Of a DNA stretch of 64,000 nt, positions 34,076 to 41,741 are shown in pieces. Origin of the DNA: an uncultured Clostridia bacterium (lineage in GTDB: Bacteria; Bacillota; Clostridia; Oscillospirales; Ruminococcaceae). The stretch lies in the NCBI GenBank assembly GCA_947624375.1, contig CANQKD010000011.1:21402-85401 (forward strand). Reading direction: 5' to 3'. Made by a program: the position numbers and the translations under genes. The notes below the pieces were generated by a model. That model did no database searches, was not told the DNA's origin, and worked only from the letters and a program-made list of their open reading frames with translations. Each line of letters begins with the position of its first letter. The stretch's first letter is position 1.

Positions 34076-34423
34076 TCAGTCAAAAGCTATATCAGCGACC
34101 GTTACATTCACCCTTGCCACGGTAAGCCCCGTCATTGACTGCACGGCGGACTTTACCTTTTCCTGCACCTGTTCTGCAACCGTTGTTGCCTTTGCGGTAT
34201 TCTTTACCGTGATGCTTATCGAAAGCTCTACCACGTCATCGACATAGCCTACTTTTACACGGCGGCTCTCGGGCTTCTGGGTTATTATATCTATGACAGA
34301 CTTTGGCTGCGGCTTTATATCCTGCACTGCGTCTATATCCTTGACGGCGTTTACCGCGATCGTGGAAATAACGTCCTCACTTATCATCAGTCTGCCCTTA
34401 ACGTCCTTTTCAGTTTTCTCCAT
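34076..34423 (-). CDS. Asp23/Gls24 family protein (YqhY-like)
   Basis: Asp23 proteins are envelope-stress or membrane-surface proteins; YqhY of Bacillus, encoded before nusB, is linked to acetyl-CoA carboxylase control. The 115 residues have the family pattern GRLMISEDVISTIAVNAVKD, then VKVGYVDDVVELSISITVK and TGLTVARVNVTVADI at the end. AGGAGG precedes the ATG. The YqhY position before nusB is kept, but accB/accC are absent. It has its own promoter immediately after spoIIIAH. Confidence 0.9.
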   Translation of the reverse strand: MEKTEKDVKGRLMISEDVISTIAVNAVKDIDAVQDIKPQPKSVIDIITQKPESRRVKVGYVDDVVELSISITVKNTAKATTVAEQVQEKVKSAVQSMTGLTVARVNVTVADIAFD

Positions 34424-34485
34424 GAAAATACCTCCTGCTGTATAGAAGTTGTGCCTTGTGGGCGCTATGCCGCACTGCTACTTCT

Positions 34486-34514
34486 ATTATAGCACATATT
34501 TTCAATAAGTACAA
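34486..34514 (-). promoter_or_regulatory. Sigma-A-type promoter for the Asp23-nusB genes
   Basis: On the minus strand TTGTAC (34514-34509), 17-base spacer, TATAAT (34491-34486), directly after the spoIIIAH stop. The transcript leader contains an 8-bp inverted repeat, ATAGAAGT/ACTTCTAT (34487-34480 and 34449-34442). Confidence 0.75.
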
Positions 34515-35060
34515 CTAGTTTACGTCAAAAATTCTGATATTTTCATTTTTAACGTCAACAACGCCGAGGAGTATGGCTTTTATCTGCGCTGCCTGCTGGG
34601 CTGTAAGACCTTCGGATTTTACCACTATATTCGCGGTTTCTCCGTCAAGATAGACCACGCAGTCTTCATATCCTGCGGCGATTATAAGGTTTTCTACCTT
34701 GCTCTCGGCTTCTATGAGCTTGCTCATTGCGACTGCGTTTTCAGTCGCGACTGTCTGTTCCTCTGCGGTGGAGTCGCCGCCGTTCATGATAAGCGAGAGG
34801 GTCTCTATTGCCTCGTCGCGCGACTGAGTTCTGTCTATCCTTGCCTGAGCGAAATACTCGGCATTATCGGGCGCTGCGCCGTTTACCGACTGTGTATCGC
34901 CGTAGGCTATGCTTGTGCCGCCTGCTATGACCTCGGTAGCTTTAAGCTCTGGGGCGGTCTGCGATGCGACATAGTTGACATACACGGCAAGACCGAGTAT
35001 AAGCGTCATTCCTGCGAGGATTATCTGCTGCTTTCCGATAACAACGTGTGGTTTTTTCAT
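34515..35060 (-). CDS. spoIIIAH: Stage III sporulation protein AH
   Basis: SpoIIIAH lies in the mother-cell membrane and binds SpoIIQ in the forespore, forming the channel/feeding-tube complex. The 181 residues have one N-terminal transmembrane segment (GKQQIILAGMTLILGLAVYV) and a C-terminal soluble YscJ-like ring domain, ending KNENIRIFDVN. The region AQARIDRTQSRDEAIETL is typical. I chose ATG 35060 after AAAGGAAT rather than the frame opening at 35078. It is the last gene of the spoIIIA operon. Confidence 0.94.
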   Translation of the reverse strand: MKKPHVVIGKQQIILAGMTLILGLAVYVNYVASQTAPELKATEVIAGGTSIAYGDTQSVNGAAPDNAEYFAQARIDRTQSRDEAIETLSLIMNGGDSTAEEQTVATENAVAMSKLIEAESKVENLIIAAGYEDCVVYLDGETANIVVKSEGLTAQQAAQIKAILLGVVDVKNENIRIFDVN

Positions 35061-35117
35061 AAGAAACATTCCTTTCAAATTATGTAAAATATTTATATAT
35101 TTCTTTCAAATATTATA

Positions 35118-35654
35118 TCAGCCCGATCGGCGTGCGACGCATATATTAGCTGTTGATATACCCAAGGCTGCGGCTGCGGCGTTTATGAGCTTTTCATCTA
35201 TGGCTGCGCTGCCTGCGCCGTCTGCGACTATAAGCACGCCCGTGACTCTGGGACTGACGACCTTTGAAATAACGGGGCTGCCGTCTTTTATGACTACGGG
35301 TTCGCTGCGGTAGTCGGTACTTTGTTCACCATCGGCGGTATCAGACTTATTCTCATACTTTTGAAGATACACATATTCAGTCGAGCCTTCGACCGATATC
35401 ATGACATCTACCTTGCCTGCCCCCGATATTTTTGAGAGGATATCTTTAAGGCGCGATTCCTGCTGCTGACGGAATACCTCCGCGCTTGCAGTGGTTTCAG
35501 GCTCAGCAGTTTCGTTTGGAGCGCGGGAGCTTCCAAGATCGAGAGATGACAAAAAGATCAGCGCTATGCCTATTAAACCTGCGGCGACGATAACGCCCGT
35601 TTTCAGCTTGCCCGTTTTGGGGTCGCAGAGCTTATTTCTGAGTTTCTTCAGCAC
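35118..35654 (-). CDS. spoIIIAG: Stage III sporulation protein AG
   Basis: SpoIIIAG forms a ring in the SpoIIIA-SpoIIQ complex. The 178 residues have an N-terminal transmembrane helix (LKTGVIVAAGLIGIALIF), a linker, then the ring-building motif with ILSKISGAGKVDVMISVEGS and a C-terminal GVLIVADGAGSAAIDEKLIN, both typical. It overlaps spoIIIAF by 23 bases. The last residues are Arg/Ser rich. Confidence 0.94.
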   Translation of the reverse strand: MLKKLRNKLCDPKTGKLKTGVIVAAGLIGIALIFLSSLDLGSSRAPNETAEPETTASAEVFRQQQESRLKDILSKISGAGKVDVMISVEGSTEYVYLQKYENKSDTADGEQSTDYRSEPVVIKDGSPVISKVVSPRVTGVLIVADGAGSAAIDEKLINAAAAALGISTANICVARRSG

Positions 35655-36129
35655 TTTTATCCTCCCAACTTACATTTACCTCTCCCTGCAAGAGCTCATC
35701 TGTAACTATGCGCTTTATGTCATCATAAAACTCAATATCTTCTTTGTCTATAACGACGTTTGTGCGCATAAGCTGCACCTGCCCGTCTTGCGTTACAGTT
35801 AATTCTATGCTGACAGACTGTGGTTTTATTCCGGCTGAAACAAGTTTTGCAAAGATATATTGCGAAAGGTTATCTTCAGCGGTTTGTATAACGTTTTGCG
35901 CCATAGCCTGCTGGGAGAGGTTTTGCTCTTTTATGGTGTCCATTTCTTCGATATACTGCGAGATAAACGAGTCAAAGTCGGTCTGCATGAAAGGACCCGA
36001 GATGACGACTATCAGAATAAGCACGATTATTGTGCGTATCTGCGTGCGGTATTTTGAACTTACGGTAATATCGGCAAGAGATGCCGCTATGCCGACGGCG
36101 CACCCTGCCAGTATTGCGGCTTTCAGCAT
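35632..36129 (-). CDS. spoIIIAF: Stage III sporulation protein AF
   Basis: SpoIIIAF is a small membrane protein of the SpoIIIA complex. The 165 residues start with two transmembrane segments (AAILAGCAVGIAASLADI and TIIVLILIVVISGPFM), with a soluble ring-like domain after about residue 60. AAAGGAG precedes the ATG. It lies between spoIIIAE and spoIIIAG, as in the standard operon. Confidence 0.92.
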   Translation of the reverse strand: MLKAAILAGCAVGIAASLADITVSSKYRTQIRTIIVLILIVVISGPFMQTDFDSFISQYIEEMDTIKEQNLSQQAMAQNVIQTAEDNLSQYIFAKLVSAGIKPQSVSIELTVTQDGQVQLMRTNVVIDKEDIEFYDDIKRIVTDELLQGEVNVSWEDKSAEETQK

Positions 36130-36153
36130 TTTTTCACGCTCCTTTTACACCGG

Positions 36154-37287
36154 TCATACTGCGTTTATGCACATGAGCATCATTATGGCGGTGGCGATTA
36201 TGAATACAAGGCTCATAAGTATTGCAATGGTGAGGATAATTGAAAAGACATCTGCCGCGCCCGAAAGCAGCCTTGCAACGTTTTTCTGACCTAAGATATC
36301 TGCAATTGCGGCTGATATTTTTACCGAGGCGCTCAGAAGCAGCACTGCGGCTATGGGTCTTATAACGGTGAAAAAGACTGCCATAACGCCAAAGCTGCCT
36401 GCCGCGGAACGTATGAGCGCAACACTGCCGCTTACGGTGGTATATGCATCTGCTACTGCGCTGCCTATTACGGGCACGAAGCTGGAGGCTGTGAATTTTG
36501 CGGCTCTGACTGCCACGCTGTCGGCGGCGCAGGCTATTATGCTCTTTATTGAAAGCACGCCGACAAAAGCTGTGGCAGCCACACCGAGCGACCACTGGAC
36601 GGCTTTTTTCATCATTGAAGATATGCTTGAAGAATACAAAGGGCATATGCTCTCGGCGACAGAAACAGCGAGAATAACGCTGCAAAGTGGCACTATAAGC
36701 CTTTCGGAGACTATGTTTATGACTTCGCACAGCGCCATAAGCGAGATATAGTAGCCCGAAGCCGCTGTGGCATAACCGCCGCCGGTGAGCAGGCTGACAA
36801 ACACGGGTATATAGGCTATCATAAAGGCGTTGAGTTCGCCGAGCATTATACACACGACCGACAAAGCGGTGTTTATCTGCTCGTAAAGCACGCCCGCCGC
36901 CGCAAGAGTACCCACTATGCCCAGCACGCCGCTAAGTTCGCCCGAGGCATCAGAAAACGACGAAAACATGGTACATATTAGTATGATGCCAAGCAGTCTG
37001 CCCAAAAGAGCTAAAGGGAGCGACACCTGCCCCGAGATGCTTTTTGCTATGTACTTTACTACACCGCCGAAGGTGAGCTTGTCCGCTGTGGAAGAACCTA
37101 TATCATCAAAGCCGCTCTGCTCTAGGGCATCTCTGGCTTCATCGCTGAGGGTGTTTTCGGCAGAGCCCAGCTGATCGGAAATATCTTCGGCATAGTCTGC
37201 AAAGGCGGTCAGCGGCGGCACAAATACGGCAAATACAAACGCGGTGAGAAGCAATATAAAAAAGCGCAAATATACTGATAATTTCAT
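36154..37287 (-). CDS. spoIIIAE: Stage III sporulation protein AE
   Basis: SpoIIIAE is the large polytopic membrane protein of the SpoIIIA complex, expected to help move small molecules into the forespore. The 377 residues have an N-terminal signal-like segment, a short soluble region, then about seven or eight transmembrane segments from residue 75. LICTMFSSFSDASGELSGVLG and IIACAADSVAVRAAKF are characteristic stretches. GGAAGA precedes the ATG. It follows spoIIIAD by 19 bases. Confidence 0.94.
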   Translation of the reverse strand: MKLSVYLRFFILLLTAFVFAVFVPPLTAFADYAEDISDQLGSAENTLSDEARDALEQSGFDDIGSSTADKLTFGGVVKYIAKSISGQVSLPLALLGRLLGIILICTMFSSFSDASGELSGVLGIVGTLAAAGVLYEQINTALSVVCIMLGELNAFMIAYIPVFVSLLTGGGYATAASGYYISLMALCEVINIVSERLIVPLCSVILAVSVAESICPLYSSSISSMMKKAVQWSLGVAATAFVGVLSIKSIIACAADSVAVRAAKFTASSFVPVIGSAVADAYTTVSGSVALIRSAAGSFGVMAVFFTVIRPIAAVLLLSASVKISAAIADILGQKNVARLLSGAADVFSIILTIAILMSLVFIIATAIMMLMCINAV

Positions 37288-37306
37288 TTACTTTTATCTT
37301 CCAAAT

Positions 37307-37696
37307 CTAACTGTTTATAAGAGCTGTTACGAGCTCCATTACCGCGGTATAGAGCGGCAGTGAGATGACCAGCAGCGACACCCTTGCGACTATCTCTATC
37401 TGCGAGGCGAGGGCGCTTTCACCGCAGTCGCGGCAGCAATCGGCGGAAAGCTGAGCTACTATGCATATGCCGACCGCGCGCAGAAGGATAGATACATACT
37501 CGCTGTTTATATCAGCTGTTTCAAAAAGCTCTCTCAGCCTGTCTGCAACGCTGCTGAAGTAGTCCATATATCCTGCGGCTGAAATAATTATCACCGAGAG
37601 AGAAAGGAGCACTCTCATATCGGGGTCTTGCCTGCCGATGAGCTTTGCTATAACGCAGGCGCAGAGTATCAGGCCGCAGATGCTGAAAATGCTCAT
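37307..37696 (-). CDS. spoIIIAD: Stage III sporulation protein AD
   Basis: SpoIIIAD is a small mother-cell membrane protein of the SpoIIIA complex. The 129 residues have about four transmembrane segments; ILLRAVGICIVAQLSADCCRD is the characteristic motif with the conserved Cys/Asp cluster. The ATG overlaps the spoIIIAC stop (TGATG), so translation is coupled. Confidence 0.92.
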   Translation of the reverse strand: MSIFSICGLILCACVIAKLIGRQDPDMRVLLSLSVIIISAAGYMDYFSSVADRLRELFETADINSEYVSILLRAVGICIVAQLSADCCRDCGESALASQIEIVARVSLLVISLPLYTAVMELVTALINS

Positions 37697-37893
37697 CAGT
37701 ATATACCGAAAATGCTCTTTATGCTCTCGAACAAGCCGCCTATCTCGGTGATTATCATAAAAAGCACCACTATCAGACCTGCCAGCGTTGTCATAAGCGC
37801 TTGTTCGTCGCGCTCGGCACGTTTTAAAAGCTGATTCAGCACCGCGACTATTATGCCTATTGCGGCTATTCTGAAAATAAGATCTATGTCCAT
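37696..37893 (-). CDS. spoIIIAC: Stage III sporulation protein AC
   Basis: SpoIIIAC is a 65-residue membrane protein of the SpoIIIA complex. It starts MDIDLIFRIAAIGIIVAVLN, has two transmembrane segments, and contains LLKRAERDEQALMTTLAG, the characteristic polar loop. Length matches the family. The stop overlaps spoIIIAD by one base. Confidence 0.92.
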   Translation of the reverse strand: MDIDLIFRIAAIGIIVAVLNQLLKRAERDEQALMTTLAGLIVVLFMIITEIGGLFESIKSIFGIY

Positions 37894-37909
37894 TACACTG
37901 ATGACCTTT

Positions 37910-38392
37910 CTAGATTATTAGCAGCGAGACAAATATGCCGCCGAGAAAGCCTAAAGTATCATAAAGACGGCACTTTTTGCCGCACTCTTCCTCGCAGGCG
38001 GCTATGGCAGAGGAAAGCCTTGCTTTGGCAAACTCTATCATAGAAAGCTGGGTGGCAAGGTCGGTGCAGCCAAGCTGCGAGAAAACATCGCAGACTATAG
38101 CACGTTCTTCGGCGTTTATACACAAGGCTTCAAAGCTTTCGCTGGTCCGGAGAGAGTGCGGCAGATCGAGCGGGTCAAGCTCTGCGAAAAATGAGAGTTT
38201 GCCGCCGCGCGAGAGCATGGAAATTATCTCGCTTGTGGTGGCGCTGCCATACTGCAAGGCTATGGAGATATCGCAAAAAGCCTTTTGCAAAAGTTTCAGC
38301 TGCCGCAGCCTTTCACGCAATTCGTTTGACTTACGCGTACCCAGTATGCCGCCGCACATTACCACTGCCGCCGTACCGAGCAGCTTAATCAT
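37910..38392 (-). CDS. spoIIIAB: Stage III sporulation protein AB
   Basis: SpoIIIAB resembles GspF-type assembly platform proteins and is anchored by N- and C-terminal transmembrane segments. The 160 residues begin MIKLLGTAAVVMCGGILG and have the helical core RLRQLKLLQKAFCDISIALQ, ending in a hydrophobic segment. It overlaps spoIIIAA by eight bases. Confidence 0.92.
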   Translation of the reverse strand: MIKLLGTAAVVMCGGILGTRKSNELRERLRQLKLLQKAFCDISIALQYGSATTSEIISMLSRGGKLSFFAELDPLDLPHSLRTSESFEALCINAEERAIVCDVFSQLGCTDLATQLSMIEFAKARLSSAIAACEEECGKKCRLYDTLGFLGGIFVSLLII

Positions 38393-39323
38393 TGGTAATC
38401 TTTACAAGGCGCGTGACCTTGCCGCACAGGCTGCCCGTGCCCAGAACGCAGGCATAGTCGAACACCTTGTCCTTGATGAGCTTTGAGACACCGCTGCGGC
38501 GTTTGGCGCTGTCGTAGTCGGGGGCGTGGGTGGTGGCAATAAGCTTTACGCCCGAATTTACGGCATATTCCAAGGCTTTCATATCCTCTTTAGAGCCTAT
38601 TTCATCACAGACCAGAGCGTTTGGCGACATTACTCTGACGGCGGTCATTATGGCGTCAAACTTATCGTAAGATGTGAAAATATCGGTAAGTATGCCGACA
38701 TCGTTATACGCTCTGCCGTCTGAGACCGCGGCTATCTCGTTGCGCTCGTCTATCAGAGAAAGGCGGTATTTCTTACCCAGAGAGCGGCAGATATCGCGAA
38801 GCACCGTTGTTTTGCCGCTGGAGGGCACGCCTATTACAAGGAGGCTTTTAAGGTCTGTAGCAAACACGCTGCGCATTATCTCATCGGCACAGCCTATTAC
38901 CTCACGCGCGATACGGATATTGACCGAAGATATATTTTTGACCGTTTCTACTGTATAATTTACGGGGCGGCTGAGAACCGCAGTACCGCAAAAGCCTATT
39001 CTGCAACCGCCTGCTACAGTCATATAACCATCGGATATTTCTTTTGCATAGCTATGCACGGAGCATTGCAGGGCGCGTTTCATGGTGGTATCTATGTTAT
39101 CGCCGCTGACTTTTACCGCCTGCTCGGGGGTATTTACAAGCTTGCCGTCGGCGCGGATAAAATACTCTTTATCAAACACCGTGCAGGATAAAAATTTATC
39201 ACGCCGAAGCCTTATTTCCTGTATGCGGTATCGCTCAAGCTCGGGCACAAGCCGCACGCTTTGCGACAGCTCGTCCGGCAAAAGCCCTAAAACACCGTCT
39301 ATTTTGCTTATCTGCTTTTCCAT
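38385..39323 (-). CDS. spoIIIAA: Stage III sporulation ATPase SpoIIIAA
   Basis: SpoIIIAA is the secretion-type ATPase of the SpoIIIA complex. The 312 residues have the N-terminal motif RYRIQEIRLR, the Walker A GVPSSGKTTVLRDI near residue 168, a Walker-B-like ALVCDEIGSKEDMKAL and ATTHAPDYDS. It is the first gene of the operon and lies behind a sigma-E-like promoter. The ribosome site is GAAAGGA. Length is normal. Confidence 0.95.
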   Translation of the reverse strand: MEKQISKIDGVLGLLPDELSQSVRLVPELERYRIQEIRLRRDKFLSCTVFDKEYFIRADGKLVNTPEQAVKVSGDNIDTTMKRALQCSVHSYAKEISDGYMTVAGGCRIGFCGTAVLSRPVNYTVETVKNISSVNIRIAREVIGCADEIMRSVFATDLKSLLVIGVPSSGKTTVLRDICRSLGKKYRLSLIDERNEIAAVSDGRAYNDVGILTDIFTSYDKFDAIMTAVRVMSPNALVCDEIGSKEDMKALEYAVNSGVKLIATTHAPDYDSAKRRSGVSKLIKDKVFDYACVLGTGSLCGKVTRLVKITND

Positions 39324-39366
39324 ATTCTCGATCCTTTCAGTTTAACATAAGGGGTCGTCCTACATA

Positions 39367-39395
39367 ATAATATGTTGCAATATACGGCGTTATGA
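39367..39395 (-). promoter_or_regulatory. Sigma-E-like promoter of the spoIIIA operon
   Basis: On the minus strand TCATAAC (39395-39389), 14-base spacer, CATATTAT (39374-39367), which agrees with the mother-cell sigma-E pattern (tCATAtT, 13-15, CATAcaaT). It is 44 bases upstream of the spoIIIAA ATG. In Bacillus the same operon is a known sigma-E target. Confidence 0.65.
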
Positions 39396-39411
39396 CTTGA
39401 ATATTTTACTC

Positions 39412-39440
39412 TTGCATTTCTGTCGAAAAAATAGTATAAT
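39412..39440 (+). promoter_or_regulatory. Sigma-A-type promoter for the MoxR operon
   Basis: TTGCAT (39412-39417), 17-base spacer, TATAAT (39435-39440), 94 bases before the moxR-type ATG and divergent from the spoIIIA promoter. Confidence 0.78.
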
Positions 39441-39534
39441 TATATATGTATGATAATTTTTCTGTTTGTTTGGAAATTATGCACTTCTTTTCTATATAAA
39501 AATACTAGCAGGAATAACGAAAGGAATGATACCG

Positions 39535-40506
39535 ATGAACAAGGTTTCGCAGGAACACGCGGCGGTTCTGGAACGCTCTCGCGCGGTGGTAGATGAGGTA
39601 AAAAAAGTTATAGTGGGCAAGGACGATATTATAATATCCGTTCTTATTGCCATACTTTCAAAGGGACATATTCTTCTGGAGGACAACCCGGGTGTAGGCA
39701 AGACGACTCTGGCTCTGGCGTTTTCAAAGGCGCTCTCGCTGGACTACAAGCGTGTGCAGTTCACGCCTGACGTTCTGCCGAGCGACATTACGGGATTTTC
39801 AATATACAACAAGGAAAAAGGCACTTTTGAGTATTCGGAGGGCGCGGCGCTGTGCAATCTTCTTCTGGCGGACGAGATAAACCGTACCTCGAGCAAAACG
39901 CAGTCGGCGCTGCTTGAGATAATGGAGGAAGGCAAGATAACCGTTGAGGGCGTTACGCGTGAGATACCAAAGCCTTTTTTCGTTATCGCAACGCAGAACC
40001 CTATAGGCTCGGTGGGAACGCAGATGCTGCCTGAATCTCAGCTGGACAGGTTTTTAGAGAGACTCAGCATGGGATACCCGAGCGTTGAGAGCGAAGTTGA
40101 TATGCTCAAAGCGAGGCAGAACGAGAACCCCTTGGACAAGGTAGTGCCTGTTATTACGAAAGAACAGCTGATAGATGCGCAGAGGGTGACAGAGAACATT
40201 TATGTCGACGATGCTATTCTTCAGTACATTACACATCTGGCAGATGCGACGAGAAATCATCCGCTTATAAAGCTGGGGCTCAGCCCGCGTGGCTCTCTGG
40301 CTTTGTGCAGGGCTGCAAAGGCGACTGCGCTGCTCACGGGCAGAAATTACGTAACGCCCGACGATGTAAAATACGTATTCAACAACGTTTCGGCGCACAG
40401 GATACTTTTAAGCACGAGTGCTAAGGCAAGCGGCGCGACTGCTTCCGATGTGCTCTCGCAGGTGATAGGTCAGATACCGGTGCCGCGCGTTTCAAAGGAC
40501 AGATGA
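39535..40506 (+). CDS. MoxR-family AAA+ ATPase
   Basis: MoxR ATPases act as chaperones for assembly of secreted or metal-containing proteins, usually with DUF58 and transglutaminase partners. The 323 residues have Walker A DNPGVGKTTLAL, Walker B LLLADEINRTS, and sensor/arginine-finger regions (ATQNPIGSVGTQMLPESQLDRF). I chose ATG 39535 after AAAGGA, 23 codons into the longest frame. It heads a three-gene operon with DUF58 and transglutaminase genes; client proteins are unknown. Confidence 0.94.
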   Translation: MNKVSQEHAAVLERSRAVVDEVKKVIVGKDDIIISVLIAILSKGHILLEDNPGVGKTTLALAFSKALSLDYKRVQFTPDVLPSDITGFSIYNKEKGTFEYSEGAALCNLLLADEINRTSSKTQSALLEIMEEGKITVEGVTREIPKPFFVIATQNPIGSVGTQMLPESQLDRFLERLSMGYPSVESEVDMLKARQNENPLDKVVPVITKEQLIDAQRVTENIYVDDAILQYITHLADATRNHPLIKLGLSPRGSLALCRAAKATALLTGRNYVTPDDVKYVFNNVSAHRILLSTSAKASGATASDVLSQVIGQIPVPRVSKDR

Positions 40507-40507
40507 T

Positions 40508-41716
40508 ATGCTTATAATAGGTATTTTTTATCTGATAATACTTATAGGCTGCGCGCTGTTTTATGTGCTGTATGTTGATATTTTTTCGTTCTATCTGCTG
40601 CTTACGGTGATAATTACGCCCGTGCTTTTGCTTATTGCGATGCTGGTATCTGCAAGGAAGATAAAAATGTCTATGCTCAGCCTTTCACACAGTTGCAGTG
40701 AGGGCGAAATTGCTCCTGTGGTGCTTACCATAAAGAACGACTCGCTGCTGGCGGTATCTTGCATAAAAGTGACGGTGGGTTACAAAAGCACGCTGGACGG
40801 CGTTGAAAAGAGACTGGAGATACACACGCCCATTTACGCCAAAAACGAGCAGCAGATATGCCTGAAGATATCGGCAGAGTTTTGCGGAAATATTGAGGTA
40901 AGGCTGATAAAAGCGCGTATTTACGACATGATAAGGCTGTTTTCAAAAAGGCTGCGCTGCAAAAACATTGGCACAAGCGTTTTGGTATGTCCCAAAATTA
41001 CGCCGATAGAGCCGCAGCTGGCGCTATACCAAAATTTTGACAGCGAGAGCGACAGGTTCTCAAAGCGGCAGGCAGGCGATGACCCTTCGGAGATATTTCA
41101 GCTGCACGAATACCGCCCCGGCGACAAGATGAACCGCATACACTGGAAGGCATCGGTGCGGCAGGACGAGCTTATTGTAAAAGAGTTTTCAAAGCCTATA
41201 TCCAACGACATTGCGTTCATAATCTGTCCGCCTTCGCACGCGCAGGAAAACGACAGCGGCATTGCAGAGAGCTACAGCAGGATAATGTGCGCTGCGGCAT
41301 CGCTGAGTTTTGCGATGCTTGAAAATGATGCGCTTCACACGTTTATATGGCGTGCAGGAGAGAGCAACGCTGCCGCGACGGTGACTGACACGCAGAGTTA
41401 TTTAAATTTTCTGTCGATGAATTTTTCTTACAAAATGGATACTTCAAAGCCGTATGAGGCGATATATGGGTATTTTTCGCAGCTGGGCAGCGGTGAGATG
41501 CCGCGGTTCTCGCACGTTATTATAATTACCGACGGTGTGGACGAGCATCTTTATGAATGTCTCGGCGGTGATGAGCACGGTCTTAAAAAGACTGTGATAT
41601 GCTGCTTGCCGCAGTCGGAAAAGCTGCCGCAGCCGCAGGAGGACAGCACGGGCACGCAGTTTGTTTTCGTCGGAGGGGAACGCTCGATGTCGGCGCTTTC
41701 CGATATGATATTATGA
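40508..41716 (+). CDS. DUF58 domain protein
   Basis: The 402-residue protein has two N-terminal transmembrane helices (about residues 5-50) and a DUF58 domain, marked by YRPGDKMNRIHWKASVRQDE near residue 205, in the pattern PGD...IxWK typical of the family. DUF58 proteins may be vWA-like partners of MoxR ATPases. It starts one base after the moxR-type stop and lies 25 bases before the transglutaminase gene. Exact role unknown. Confidence 0.9.
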   Translation: MLIIGIFYLIILIGCALFYVLYVDIFSFYLLLTVIITPVLLLIAMLVSARKIKMSMLSLSHSCSEGEIAPVVLTIKNDSLLAVSCIKVTVGYKSTLDGVEKRLEIHTPIYAKNEQQICLKISAEFCGNIEVRLIKARIYDMIRLFSKRLRCKNIGTSVLVCPKITPIEPQLALYQNFDSESDRFSKRQAGDDPSEIFQLHEYRPGDKMNRIHWKASVRQDELIVKEFSKPISNDIAFIICPPSHAQENDSGIAESYSRIMCAAASLSFAMLENDALHTFIWRAGESNAAATVTDTQSYLNFLSMNFSYKMDTSKPYEAIYGYFSQLGSGEMPRFSHVIIITDGVDEHLYECLGGDEHGLKKTVICCLPQSEKLPQPQEDSTGTQFVFVGGERSMSALSDMIL

Positions 41717-41741
41717 TATATTTTCAAGAGGTTTTCGTAAA

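Noticed and set aside
36134..36853. A 239-residue minus-strand frame overlapping spoIIIAE
   Set aside because: It lies in another frame of spoIIIAE, rich in Arg, His, Ser and Cys, while spoIIIAE has the expected membrane protein in the main frame.
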